Positions 1-4,975 of a stretch of DNA of 5,105 nt are shown piece after piece. Where the stretch lies: the NCBI GenBank assembly GCA_030044395.1, contig JASHVW010000116.1, positions 1 through 5,105 of the forward strand, written 5' to 3'. The notes beneath the pieces are model-generated. The model was not told the DNA's origin and did not search any database. It saw only the letters and a list, made by a program, of their open reading frames with translations. The first letter of the stretch is position 1. The number at the start of each line of letters is the position of its first letter. This DNA is from Verrucomicrobiia bacterium. Its GTDB lineage: Bacteria; Verrucomicrobiota; Verrucomicrobiia; Limisphaerales; UBA11358. A program made the translations under genes and the position numbers.

Positions 1-438
1 GGTGGTTTCCTTGTCCAGGCGATGGACGATACCCGGCCGCGCGACGCCGCCGATGCCGCTTAACGAACCCTGGCAATGGTGGAGCAGGGCGTTGACGAGC
101 GTGTGCTCTTCATGGCCGGCGGCAGGATGAACGACGAGTCCGGCGGGTTTGTTGAGCACGAGCAGCGACCGGTCCTCAAACAAAATATCCAGCGGCATTT
201 CCTCCGGTTGCGCCGTTGCGGAATGGGGTTCAGGCCAATGGACCTCCACTTGCTCTCCCGCTCGGGGCGAATGGGTGGCCTTGACGATCCGGCCGTTGAC
301 GCGAATGTGGCCCTGTTCGATGAGTCGCTGCAACGCGCCGCGCGAGACGGCGGGAAATCTCCCGCACAAAAAGAGATCGAACCGCTCGCCCGGGCGCGAT
401 TGTTCGATGATAAAAACTTCTGTGTGCGATGACGTCAC
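1..438 (-). CDS. rluD: RluD-family 23S rRNA pseudouridine synthase, 3' part missing
   Basis: Converts specific uridines of 23S rRNA to pseudouridine; E. coli RluD acts on helix 69 of the large subunit. The visible 146 residues hold an N-terminal S4-like RNA-binding domain (about 17-65, with GERFD, SRGALQRLI and IRVNGR) and then the start of the catalytic domain: LDILFEDRSLLVLNKPAG (83-100), VVHPAAG (102-108) and GIVHRLDKETT (136-146). Asp142 in HRLDKETT is the expected catalytic aspartate, and this stretch closely resembles E. coli RluD HRLDKDTT. The window ends right after it, so most of the catalytic domain lies outside. GTG at 438 is the only plausible start between an in-frame TAA (457-459) and the S4 domain, and it gives an N-terminus of normal length. 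The GTG overlaps the stop of a small upstream ORF (GTGA). It lies downstream of lspA on the same strand. Assignment to RluD rather than another RluA-family member is likely but not certain. Confidence 0.93.
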   Translation of the reverse strand, partial: MTSSHTEVFIIEQSRPGERFDLFLCGRFPAVSRGALQRLIEQGHIRVNGRIVKATHSPRAGEQVEVHWPEPHSATAQPEEMPLDILFEDRSLLVLNKPAGLVVHPAAGHEEHTLVNALLHHCQGSLSGIGGVARPGIVHRLDKETT

Positions 439-518
439 GGAACCTGATTCCTGGCTTTAATTCTAACCGCGAGATGGAGGATTGCAGCGACAAAATTGCG
501 GGCATGCCGCCAACGCAT
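435..518 (-). CDS. Possible 27-aa leader peptide coupled to rluD
   Basis: A 28-codon ORF starts with ATG at 518 and ends with TGA at 437-435. The TGA shares bases with the GTG start of rluD (GTGA, 438-435), the classical geometry of translational coupling. A strong SD-like GAAGGA (531-526) sits 7 nt upstream of the ATG, the best SD in the window. The peptide begins MRWRHARNF and continues through AAILHLAV to KARNQVP. It is basic (five Arg, one Lys, two His) with a short hydrophobic middle and matches no family I recognise. It could be a leader that loads ribosomes for rluD, which has only a poor SD of its own (AGGA about 10 nt upstream of the GTG). The ATG lies in a possible 5-bp hairpin (CATGC/GCATG, 503-519). 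The alternative is a chance ORF in a 140-bp spacer; nothing but the start signal and the overlap supports translation. Confidence 0.35.
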   Translation of the reverse strand: MRWRHARNFVAAILHLAVRIKARNQVP

Positions 519-525
519 GATAATT

Positions 526-531
526 TCCTTC
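526..531 (-). promoter_or_regulatory. Strong Shine-Dalgarno ahead of the small ORF before rluD
   Basis: On the minus strand, GAAGGA followed by a 7-nt spacer (AATTATC) and ATG. Few genes in this window have any recognisable SD, so this one stands out. It is the main reason for considering the 27-codon ORF real. Confidence 0.4.
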
Positions 532-578
532 GTTGATTCGGCAACGAGCGGCGCAGCGGCGGCTGAAAATTTTTCATT

Positions 579-1127
579 CTACCCGTTATTCGCCGTGTTT
601 TTTGGCTTGTGCTCGTTCTTCCAGGTAATGAGAAAGATGAGGCCCACGCCGGTGCAGATGGCGCTGTCGGCGAGGTTGAAGGCAGGAAAACCGATTTCGC
701 CGCCATCCCGCTGTTCCATGTAAAACCGGATGAAGTCAACGACTTCGCCGCGAAACAGACGGTCGGCGAGGTTACCGGCAATGCCGCCAAAAATCAGGCC
801 GAAGGCGATCTGGCCCAACAAGGTGTGCGAATCGAAATGGTGGCGGGTCAGAAACAGCGCCACCAATGCGAGCAAGGCGACGAGCGCCAGCGCGCCATTG
901 TTCCCATTGAATAAACTCCATGCCGCGCCCGTGTTGCCCCAGTGGACCAATTTGAAGAATCCGGGAATGATGACGCGCTCCGCGCCGGGAATTTCGCCGA
1001 GCGACCGAAGCAGGCGCCATTTTGCGAACTGGTCGAGGGCAAAAATGACCACGGCCAGCAGGATAATCCGGTAGTTCGATTTTTGAAAAGCGGCTTCAGC
1101 AGACACGGGATTAGTTTTGAGTTTCAA
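579..1127 (-). CDS. lspA: Lipoprotein signal peptidase (signal peptidase II)
   Basis: Inner-membrane aspartyl protease that cleaves the signal peptide of prolipoproteins before the lipidated cysteine. The 182-aa product shows the family signatures: LDQFAKW (31-37), NTGAAWSLF (65-73), GGIAGNLADRLFRGEVVDFI (114-133) and FNLADSAICTGVGLI (150-164). By comparison with characterised LspA, the catalytic dyad is Asp131 (in VVDF) and Asp154 (in FNLAD); Asp122 and Arg123 belong to the conserved GNxxDR motif. Hydrophobic segments at about 20-36, 79-94, 106-121 and 154-168 give the expected four-helix topology. The start is TTG at 1127 with no SD; the nearest upstream in-frame stop is TAG (1166-1164). 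A GTG at codon 8 is the alternative start. Length is normal, with about 15 extra N-terminal residues and a short polar Asn/Lys-rich tail. It is transcribed toward rluD, a common pairing in bacteria. Confidence 0.97.
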   Translation of the reverse strand: MKLKTNPVSAEAAFQKSNYRIILLAVVIFALDQFAKWRLLRSLGEIPGAERVIIPGFFKLVHWGNTGAAWSLFNGNNGALALVALLALVALFLTRHHFDSHTLLGQIAFGLIFGGIAGNLADRLFRGEVVDFIRFYMEQRDGGEIGFPAFNLADSAICTGVGLIFLITWKNEHKPKNTANNG

Positions 1128-1199
1128 ACGGCAGGTTTCAAGAATACATTTGGTCCAATTTAACTATTCTTCACTCAAAAAAATCATTATCCTTTGCCG
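1128..1199. promoter_or_regulatory. Divergent intergenic region between lspA and the NYN gene
   Basis: 72 bp separate the TTG of lspA (minus) from the ATG of the NYN-domain gene (plus). The stretch is clearly more AT-rich than the flanking genes and is the only place for promoters of both units. I could not assign a convincing -35/-10 pair on either strand. It contains the inverted repeat listed at 1140-1171. Neither gene has an SD here. Confidence 0.5.
1140..1171. repeat. Two-tier inverted repeat in divergent spacer, possible operator
   Basis: The outer arms AAGAATA (1140-1146) and TATTCTT (1165-1171) are exact reverse complements, 18 nt apart. Inside lies TTGG-T-CCAA (1150-1158), a second inverted repeat nearly concentric with the first (centres differ by about 1.5 bp). 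The position midway between divergent genes would suit a regulator site. Arms this short in AT-rich DNA can arise by chance. Confidence 0.3.
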
Positions 1200-1670
1200 A
1201 TGGCGTTGGTGAGGATATTGGTGGATGGTTACAGTCTGTTGCACAACTGGCCGGAATTGGCGCCCGGCGCGCCGCGCCATTCCGAGCGGGCGCGGGATGA
1301 TCTGATATTCGTCCTGACGAAATATGTGGACGCGACCGGCGATCCGATAACGATTTTTTTTGACGGTGCCGGCGCGCCGGCGGGCGCGCCAAAGAATGAA
1401 TCGCGGCAGGACGTGGAGGTTTTGTTCTCGCGCGCCGGGCGGACCGCCGATCAAATGATTGAGCGCGCGGCGCACCGGTTTCAGGAACACGGCGAGGTGC
1501 TGGTCGTGACGAACGATTTGGCCGAGCGCGAGACGGTGAGCGGTTTTGGCGGAATGACCGTCAGTTGCGGCAATTTTATCCGGATGGTCGAAGACGCGCT
1601 GACGGGATTGCAGGATGAATTGAGAAGGCATAATCGCGCCGAACGGAATCGTTTTAAGCGGCTGCGCTGA
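1200..1670 (+). CDS. YacP-like NYN-domain protein, predicted endoribonuclease
   Basis: The 156-aa product matches the NYN_YacP family, a PIN-like nuclease fold. Its best-known member is B. subtilis Rae1 (YacP), which cleaves mRNA on the ribosome. Visible motifs are ILVDGYSLLHNW (6-17; Asp9 at the end of strand 1), RDDLIFVL (32-39), ITIFFDGAG (50-58; Asp55), VLFSRAGRTADQMIERA (74-90; Asp84) and VLVVTNDLAERETVSGFG (100-117; Asp106). The acidic residues at strand ends are those expected to hold the catalytic metal. The tail (about 138-156) is rich in Arg and could contact RNA. ATG at 1200 is preferred; an in-frame TTG at 1194 would add two residues. No SD is seen. It is first in the plus-strand cluster, and its TGA overlaps the SD of the next gene, so the two are probably cotranscribed. 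Ribosome-associated cleavage like Rae1 is inference only. Confidence 0.9.
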   Translation: MALVRILVDGYSLLHNWPELAPGAPRHSERARDDLIFVLTKYVDATGDPITIFFDGAGAPAGAPKNESRQDVEVLFSRAGRTADQMIERAAHRFQEHGEVLVVTNDLAERETVSGFGGMTVSCGNFIRMVEDALTGLQDELRRHNRAERNRFKRLR

Positions 1671-1672
1671 GG
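1669..1672 (+). promoter_or_regulatory. SD (GAGG) overlapping the NYN stop codon
   Basis: GAGG shares its first two bases with the TGA of the NYN gene and lies 9 nt before the ATG at 1682. It supports that start and suggests that ribosomes ending the NYN gene help initiation of the next one. Confidence 0.55.
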
Positions 1673-1681
1673 CAAAAACAA

Positions 1682-2863
1682 ATGAACAAAACATCGAAAA
1701 TGTCCGGAATCACGCGATGGCTTGCGCCATGGGCGGCGATGTTTTTCCTCGGGCAACTTCATGCGCAGGACATCCAGAACCGCTTCCTCATCGTCTTCGA
1801 GACCTCCCATGACATGAAAAGCCGCCTGAAGGCGGAGCAGTTGGAAATCAATGAACTGCTCGCCACAAGCATGGGGGGACAGTTGCATGACGGCGACAGC
1901 ATTGGCGTCTGGACGTATGACGAGGCCTTGCACGCCGGCCAGTTTCCGTTGCTAACCTGGGCGCCCGAAAATGCCCGGCAGGTCGCCGATAATCTCAATA
2001 AATTCATTCGACGGCAGAATTATTCCAACCCCGGCAGTTTTGGAGCATTGCAACCCGAGTTGAACGAAGTCATCCACAATTCGCCCCGGCTGACGGTCAT
2101 CATTTTTTGCGACGGTGACGATAAGCTCAACTGGACGCCGTATAGTGACGGCATCAACCGGCTGTTTCAGCAGCGTCAGGACGAAATCAAGCGAGCCAGG
2201 CAGCCGTTTATTCTCCTGCTCAGGCTTCAATTGGGCCAATACGTGGGATGCACCGTAAATTTTCCGCCGGGATTGTTGAATTTTCCGGACTTCCCGCCGT
2301 TGCCGCCGCCGCCGGCGCCAAAGCCCGTGGCCCCCCCGGCGCCCACGCCGCCCCCGCCAGCGCGAATCGGACCGCCAATTATCATTGTCGGCACAAATAT
2401 AATGAGCCAGGAACCTGCGATCATGAGCCAGGAACCTGCTCCCAGACCCGCACCCAGCCATGTTCCTCCGCCGCAACCGATGATTTTGACAAATGTTCCG
2501 CCCGCGAAACCGGTGACTCTGACAACTGTTTTGCCCGGGATGACAGCGAATCCGACGCATGTTCCGGCGGAAACCTCGAATGCCGCTCCATCCGCGTTGA
2601 GCGCGATCCATCCGGCTGCGCCGACAAATGCCATGGCCCCGGTCAATGCCATTGCCTCAACGCAAGCAGAACCGCCAACAAATCCCGCCGCCTCACTCAA
2701 CATCGTCGCGCCGCCGGGGAATTCCCATTTTAATCGGGTCGGCGCGTTGGTGGCGGGCGCGGGGCTTTTCCTCGCCGCTCTTGCGCTGATAGCGCTGACG
2801 GTTTCCCGCCGCCGCCGCGCGGACCATGGCAGCCTCATCACCCGCTCGATGAGAAAAGATTGA
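1682..2863 (+). CDS. Exported vWA-like protein with Pro-rich linker and C-terminal TM anchor
   Basis: 393 aa; function unknown. Residues 1-28 form a signal peptide (basic n-region, hydrophobic WLAPWAAMFFLG, probable cleavage after LHA). Residues about 33-190 look like a von Willebrand A-type Rossmann fold: a strand FLIVFETSHDM (35-45) where the MIDAS motif DxSxS would be, HDGDSIGVWTYD (69-80) and RLTVIIFCDGDDK (136-148). Position 1 of the MIDAS is Glu40 and position 5 is Asp44, so classical metal binding is doubtful. Residues about 195-345 are a Pro/Ala/Thr-rich linker containing tandem repeats. A transmembrane segment (about 353-374) is followed by RRRR (376-379) and a short basic tail. Predicted topology is a periplasmic vWA-like domain on a flexible stalk, anchored in the inner membrane with a cytoplasmic C-terminus. 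The start is supported by GAGG at 1669-1672. It lies between a predicted RNase and an exported cyclophilin. It resembles hypothetical proteins I associate with Verrucomicrobia, but no role is known to me. Confidence 0.85.
   Translation: MNKTSKMSGITRWLAPWAAMFFLGQLHAQDIQNRFLIVFETSHDMKSRLKAEQLEINELLATSMGGQLHDGDSIGVWTYDEALHAGQFPLLTWAPENARQVADNLNKFIRRQNYSNPGSFGALQPELNEVIHNSPRLTVIIFCDGDDKLNWTPYSDGINRLFQQRQDEIKRARQPFILLLRLQLGQYVGCTVNFPPGLLNFPDFPPLPPPPAPKPVAPPAPTPPPPARIGPPIIIVGTNIMSQEPAIMSQEPAPRPAPSHVPPPQPMILTNVPPAKPVTLTTVLPGMTANPTHVPAETSNAAPSALSAIHPAAPTNAMAPVNAIASTQAEPPTNPAASLNIVAPPGNSHFNRVGALVAGAGLFLAALALIALTVSRRRRADHGSLITRSMRKD
2402..2443 (+). repeat. Two tandem 21-nt repeats in the linker of the vWA-like gene
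   Basis: ATGAGCCAGGAACCTGC occurs exactly at 2402-2418 and 2423-2439, a period of 21 nt (7 codons). It encodes MSQEPAI then MSQEPAP. The 17 identical bases, including third codon positions, point to a recent duplication. Confidence 0.9.
2444..2575 (+). repeat. Four degenerate 33-nt (11-codon) repeats in the linker
   Basis: Directly after the 21-nt repeats come four 11-residue units in register: RPAPSHVPPPQ, PMILTNVPPAK, PVTLTTVLPGM and TANPTHVPAET. The shared core is [ST]-x-V-[PL]-[PA] at residues 259, 270, 281 and 292. At DNA level ATGTTCC recurs at 2460, 2493 and 2559, with CTGTTTT at 2526, always 33 nt apart. Units 2 and 3 match at about 20 of 27 bases (2480-2506 against 2513-2539). The outer copies are more diverged. 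Confidence 0.7.
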
Positions 2864-2908
2864 ATCTGCGCGTGACTTTTCCCGTCCAATGTGAAAAAAT
2901 TCGCGACC

Positions 2909-3574
2909 ATGAAAATCATTAATTTAGCTTGCGTGCTGGGCCTGATCATCGGCGCAGCGGCGACGAGTGCGCAGGAAACCAATGCCCCCGCATCATCCGC
3001 CTTTGCCGATCCTTCCAAACTTACAGAAAAAGCGCCAGACACGTTCAAGGCGGTGTTCGATACCACCAAGGGAAAATTCACCGTGGAGGTCACCCGCTCG
3101 CTGGCTCCGAATGGCGCGGACCGTTTTTACAACCTGGTGCGCTCGGGCTATTTCACGGACATTGCATTTTTCCGCGTGGTTCCCGGTTTCATGTGCCAGT
3201 TCGGCATTCATGGGAACCCTGCCGTCGCGGCAAACTGGCAGCAGGCGACGATCCCCGACGACCCGGTCAAGGGAAGCAACGCTCGCGGCACGATCACTTT
3301 TGCGACCGCGGGCCCCAACACGCGCACCACGCAGTTGTTCATCAATTTTGGCAACAACACTTTACTCGATGGACAGGGATTCGCGCCCTTTGGCAAAGTG
3401 GTGAATGGAATGGACGTGGTGGATAAAATCAACAGTGAATATGGCGATGGCCCCCCCGGCGGCAGCGGCCCGGACCAGCGATTTATCCAGGCGCAAGGCA
3501 ACGCCTATTTGAAGGCAAATTTCCCGCACCTGGATTACATCAAATCGGCCGCCATCGTGGCTGATAAAAAATAA
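2909..3574 (+). CDS. Exported cyclophilin-type peptidyl-prolyl cis-trans isomerase
   Basis: Catalyses cis-trans isomerisation of Xaa-Pro bonds, here predicted in the periplasm. From ATG 2909 the 221-aa product has a signal peptide (MKIINLACVLGLIIGAAATSA, cleavage near residue 21), a short linker, and a cyclophilin domain from about 46 to the C-terminus. The FFRVVPGFMCQFG stretch carries Arg89, Phe94, Met95 and Gln97, equivalent to human CypA Arg55, Phe60, Met61 and Gln63. TTQLFINFGNNTLLDGQGFAPFG follows; the CypA Trp121 position is Leu, as in many bacterial members. The C-terminal part (GPPGGSGPDQRFIQAQGNAYLK...) is typical of a distinct bacterial subfamily with a longer C-terminus. A GTG at 2891 would add MKKFAT; both starts lack an SD, and I prefer the ATG for its compact signal peptide. 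It is 45 bp after the vWA-like gene and 12 bp before a cytoplasmic cyclophilin. Confidence 0.95.
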   Translation: MKIINLACVLGLIIGAAATSAQETNAPASSAFADPSKLTEKAPDTFKAVFDTTKGKFTVEVTRSLAPNGADRFYNLVRSGYFTDIAFFRVVPGFMCQFGIHGNPAVAANWQQATIPDDPVKGSNARGTITFATAGPNTRTTQLFINFGNNTLLDGQGFAPFGKVVNGMDVVDKINSEYGDGPPGGSGPDQRFIQAQGNAYLKANFPHLDYIKSAAIVADKK

Positions 3575-3586
3575 CCCCTGGATTCC

Positions 3587-4102
3587 ATGAACGAAGTCGC
3601 CCTTATCAATACCACCGACGGGGAAATGCTGATCGAATTTTGGCCGGACGTTGCGCCGCAGACCGTCGAAAATTTCAAGGCCCTGGCGCAAAAGGGATTC
3701 TACGATGGCACCTGTTTTCATCGCATCATCAAGGGATTCATGATTCAGGGCGGCGACCCGTTGACCAGGGACCTGGAAAAGGAAGCGATGTGGGGCACGG
3801 GCGGGCCGGGATACACCATCAAGGCGGAATTCCACGGACGGTCTCACCAGCGCGGGGTCATTTCCATGGCGCGGTCGAGCAATCCCGATTCCGCCGGCAG
3901 CCAGTTTTTTATCTGCGACGGCAACGCTTCGTTTCTTGACCGGCAATACACCGCCTTCGGTCAATTGATCAAGGGCGACGAAGTGCTGGGCAAAATTGCC
4001 AACGCGCCCGTCGGCTCCGGGAACTCCGGTGAGAAAAGCAAGCCGCTGAAGCGCGTCGGGGTCATCAGCGTCAAAATTGTTCCCCGCGACTCGGCAAAAT
4101 AG
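3587..4102 (+). CDS. Cytoplasmic cyclophilin-type peptidyl-prolyl isomerase (PpiB-like)
   Basis: The 171-aa product has no signal peptide and consists of a single cyclophilin domain. FHRIIKGFMIQGGDP (44-58) supplies Arg46, Phe51, Met52 and Gln54 of the active site. GVISMARSSNPDSAGSQFFI (90-109) is the conserved core strand, followed by FLDRQYTAFGQL (116-127). The CypA Trp121 and His126 positions are Phe116 and Tyr121; a Phe at the Trp position is usual in bacterial cyclophilins and is linked to weak cyclosporin binding. The start at 3587 lies 12 bp after the exported paralogue, with no clear SD (only TGGA nearby). The stop is 4 bp before the next small gene. The two cyclophilins are clearly diverged and belong to different subfamilies, so this is not a recent duplication. 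Confidence 0.96.
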   Translation: MNEVALINTTDGEMLIEFWPDVAPQTVENFKALAQKGFYDGTCFHRIIKGFMIQGGDPLTRDLEKEAMWGTGGPGYTIKAEFHGRSHQRGVISMARSSNPDSAGSQFFICDGNASFLDRQYTAFGQLIKGDEVLGKIANAPVGSGNSGEKSKPLKRVGVISVKIVPRDSAK

Positions 4103-4106
4103 TTTC

Positions 4107-4298
4107 ATGGAAAATTCGGAACTTGCGGGGGTTCTCGTCACCCTTGGTTGTCCCGCTGAAAAATCCTCCGAAATGGCGGCGCAATTGGACAGGCGGGCGC
4201 GGCAATTGGCCGCACAAAAGGGGCGTGCTTACGATGAAGCCCTCAATCATTTATTGATGCTGTGGCGCCAGGGCCAGGCGTCCCAAAAGAAAAGTTGA
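4107..4298 (+). CDS. Hypothetical 63-aa helical protein
   Basis: Begins MENSELAGVLVTLG and ends GQASQKKS. I do not recognise a family. It appears mostly alpha-helical: about 3-13, 17-38 (charged: EMAAQLDRRARQLAAQKGR) and 41-55 (YDEALNHLLMLWRQG), with a basic tail and one Cys at 15. No signal peptide or membrane span is present, so it should be a small soluble protein, possibly a three-helix bundle that binds a partner. ATG at 4107 is 4 bp after the cyclophilin stop, and no SD is seen. An in-frame TTG at 4077 would overlap the cyclophilin gene and is less likely. Tight spacing and a sensible amphipathic composition argue that it is real; its small size keeps confidence moderate. Confidence 0.65.
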   Translation: MENSELAGVLVTLGCPAEKSSEMAAQLDRRARQLAAQKGRAYDEALNHLLMLWRQGQASQKKS

Positions 4299-4338
4299 TT
4301 TTTCTCCGCCTCTTCCCGCCCCTGGGTTAAAGTTCGAT

Positions 4339-4896
4339 ATGATTCAACCGTGGAAAAAAGTCGGCTCCAAAATCGTTGGAGATTATCGCATCTTCAAATT
4401 GCGCAGCGACATTTGCGTTTCTCCGCGCACCGGCCAGGAGCATGATTTCTTTGTCCTCGACAGCGTCAATTGGGTGAACGTCATCGCCATGACTCCTGAC
4501 CGGCAACTGGTAATGGTCGAGCAATATCGCCACGGCTCCAACACGGTGGAGCTGGAAATTCCCGGTGGAATGATGGACGCAGGCGACGCCGATGCGGTGG
4601 AGGCCGCCGCGCGTGAATTGCGCGAGGAAACCGGTTATGAAGGCGAAAACGCCCGCGTGCTGGGCCGGGTGCAGTCCAATCCCGCCATCATGACCAACCT
4701 CACTTACACCGTGCTGATTGAAAATTGCCATTTGAAACATCCCACCCAATTGGACCATGCCGAGGATTTGGCGACACGGCTGGTGCCGGCCACGGAAATT
4801 CCCCGGCTCGTCGCGGACCAAAAAATCGGCCATTCGCTCGTCGTTGCCGCCCTTTATCATTTTGATTTGTGGCAAAGAGGCATCAAGAAGCCGTAG
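4339..4896 (+). CDS. Nudix hydrolase, ADP-ribose pyrophosphatase type
   Basis: The 185-aa product hydrolyses a nucleoside diphosphate linked to another group; ADP-ribose or a related sugar nucleotide is the likely substrate. The N-terminal part (1-45) forms the small domain seen in ADP-ribose pyrophosphatases. VMVEQYRHG (58-66) and VELEIPGG (70-77) precede the Nudix box at 77-100, which ends RELREETGY with metal-binding Glu93, Glu96 and Glu97 intact. The first half of the box is relaxed: Asp83 replaces the usual Glu, and eight rather than seven residues separate it from Arg92. LTYTVLIENC and LDHAEDLATRLVPATEI match the later strands of this subfamily. ATG at 4339 has no SD; a pyrimidine-rich stretch and TTAAAGTT precede it. 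It lies 40 bp after the 63-aa gene. The exact substrate cannot be read from sequence. Confidence 0.92.
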   Translation: MIQPWKKVGSKIVGDYRIFKLRSDICVSPRTGQEHDFFVLDSVNWVNVIAMTPDRQLVMVEQYRHGSNTVELEIPGGMMDAGDADAVEAAARELREETGYEGENARVLGRVQSNPAIMTNLTYTVLIENCHLKHPTQLDHAEDLATRLVPATEIPRLVADQKIGHSLVVAALYHFDLWQRGIKKP

Positions 4897-4975
4897 GGGC
4901 GACGCGCGGGCGATTTTGAGCCTCTCCAGCTAAATTTTCTCGCTCCCCTTCATTTTTCCCGTTTTAATTTTGGTG
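4897..4975. other. 79-bp spacer between Nudix gene and purM
   Basis: Largely pyrimidine-rich from 4935 on, ending in TTTTAATTTTGGTG before the purM ATG. GGGGCGA (4896-4902) could pair with TCGCTCCCC (4940-4948) only through a 37-nt loop and a bulge, followed by TTCATTTTT, so it is a poor terminator candidate. I cannot assign a promoter with confidence. GGTG directly before the ATG is too close to act as an SD. Confidence 0.3.

Noticed and set aside
564..576. TGAAAA-T-TTTTCA inverted repeat just after the lspA stop, as a terminator
   Set aside because: The arms are almost all A/T with a 1-nt loop and no GC stem; it is unlikely to terminate transcription.
230..790. Minus-strand open frame (186 codons) spanning the lspA end and rluD start in another frame
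   Set aside because: It overlaps both conserved proteins out of frame and has no family features.
1164..1694. Minus-strand open frame (176 codons) opposite the NYN gene
   Set aside because: The plus-strand frame has clear NYN motifs; this one shows only composition-driven basic sequence.
2248..2733. Plus-strand alternative frame within the linker of the vWA-like gene
   Set aside because: Out-of-frame reading of the repetitive Pro-rich region, with no start signal or motif.
2729..2863. PEP-CTERM or LPXTG-type sorting signal at the end of the vWA-like protein
   Set aside because: No PEP or LPXTG motif precedes the TM helix, and about 14 residues follow the Arg cluster; a plain membrane anchor is simpler.
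2921..2932. Lipobox-like NLAC in the exported cyclophilin, tempting because lspA is nearby
   Set aside because: The -3 residue is Asn and the Cys is only residue 8, with no hydrophobic region before it; a normal cleavage near residue 21 fits better.
2227..3093. Long minus-strand open frame (288 codons) across the vWA-like gene and the start of the exported cyclophilin
   Set aside because: Ala/Gly-rich translation with no motifs, antisense to two well-supported genes; it arises from the Pro-rich, GC-rich coding strand.
3362..4141. Minus-strand open frame (259 codons) opposite the cyclophilins
   Set aside because: No recognisable domain, and it runs antisense to strongly conserved cyclophilin motifs; it is a shadow frame.
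4896..4948. GGGGCGA / TCGCTCCCC pairing after the Nudix gene, as a terminator
   Set aside because: It needs a 37-nt loop and a bulge; only the following T-run resembles a terminator.
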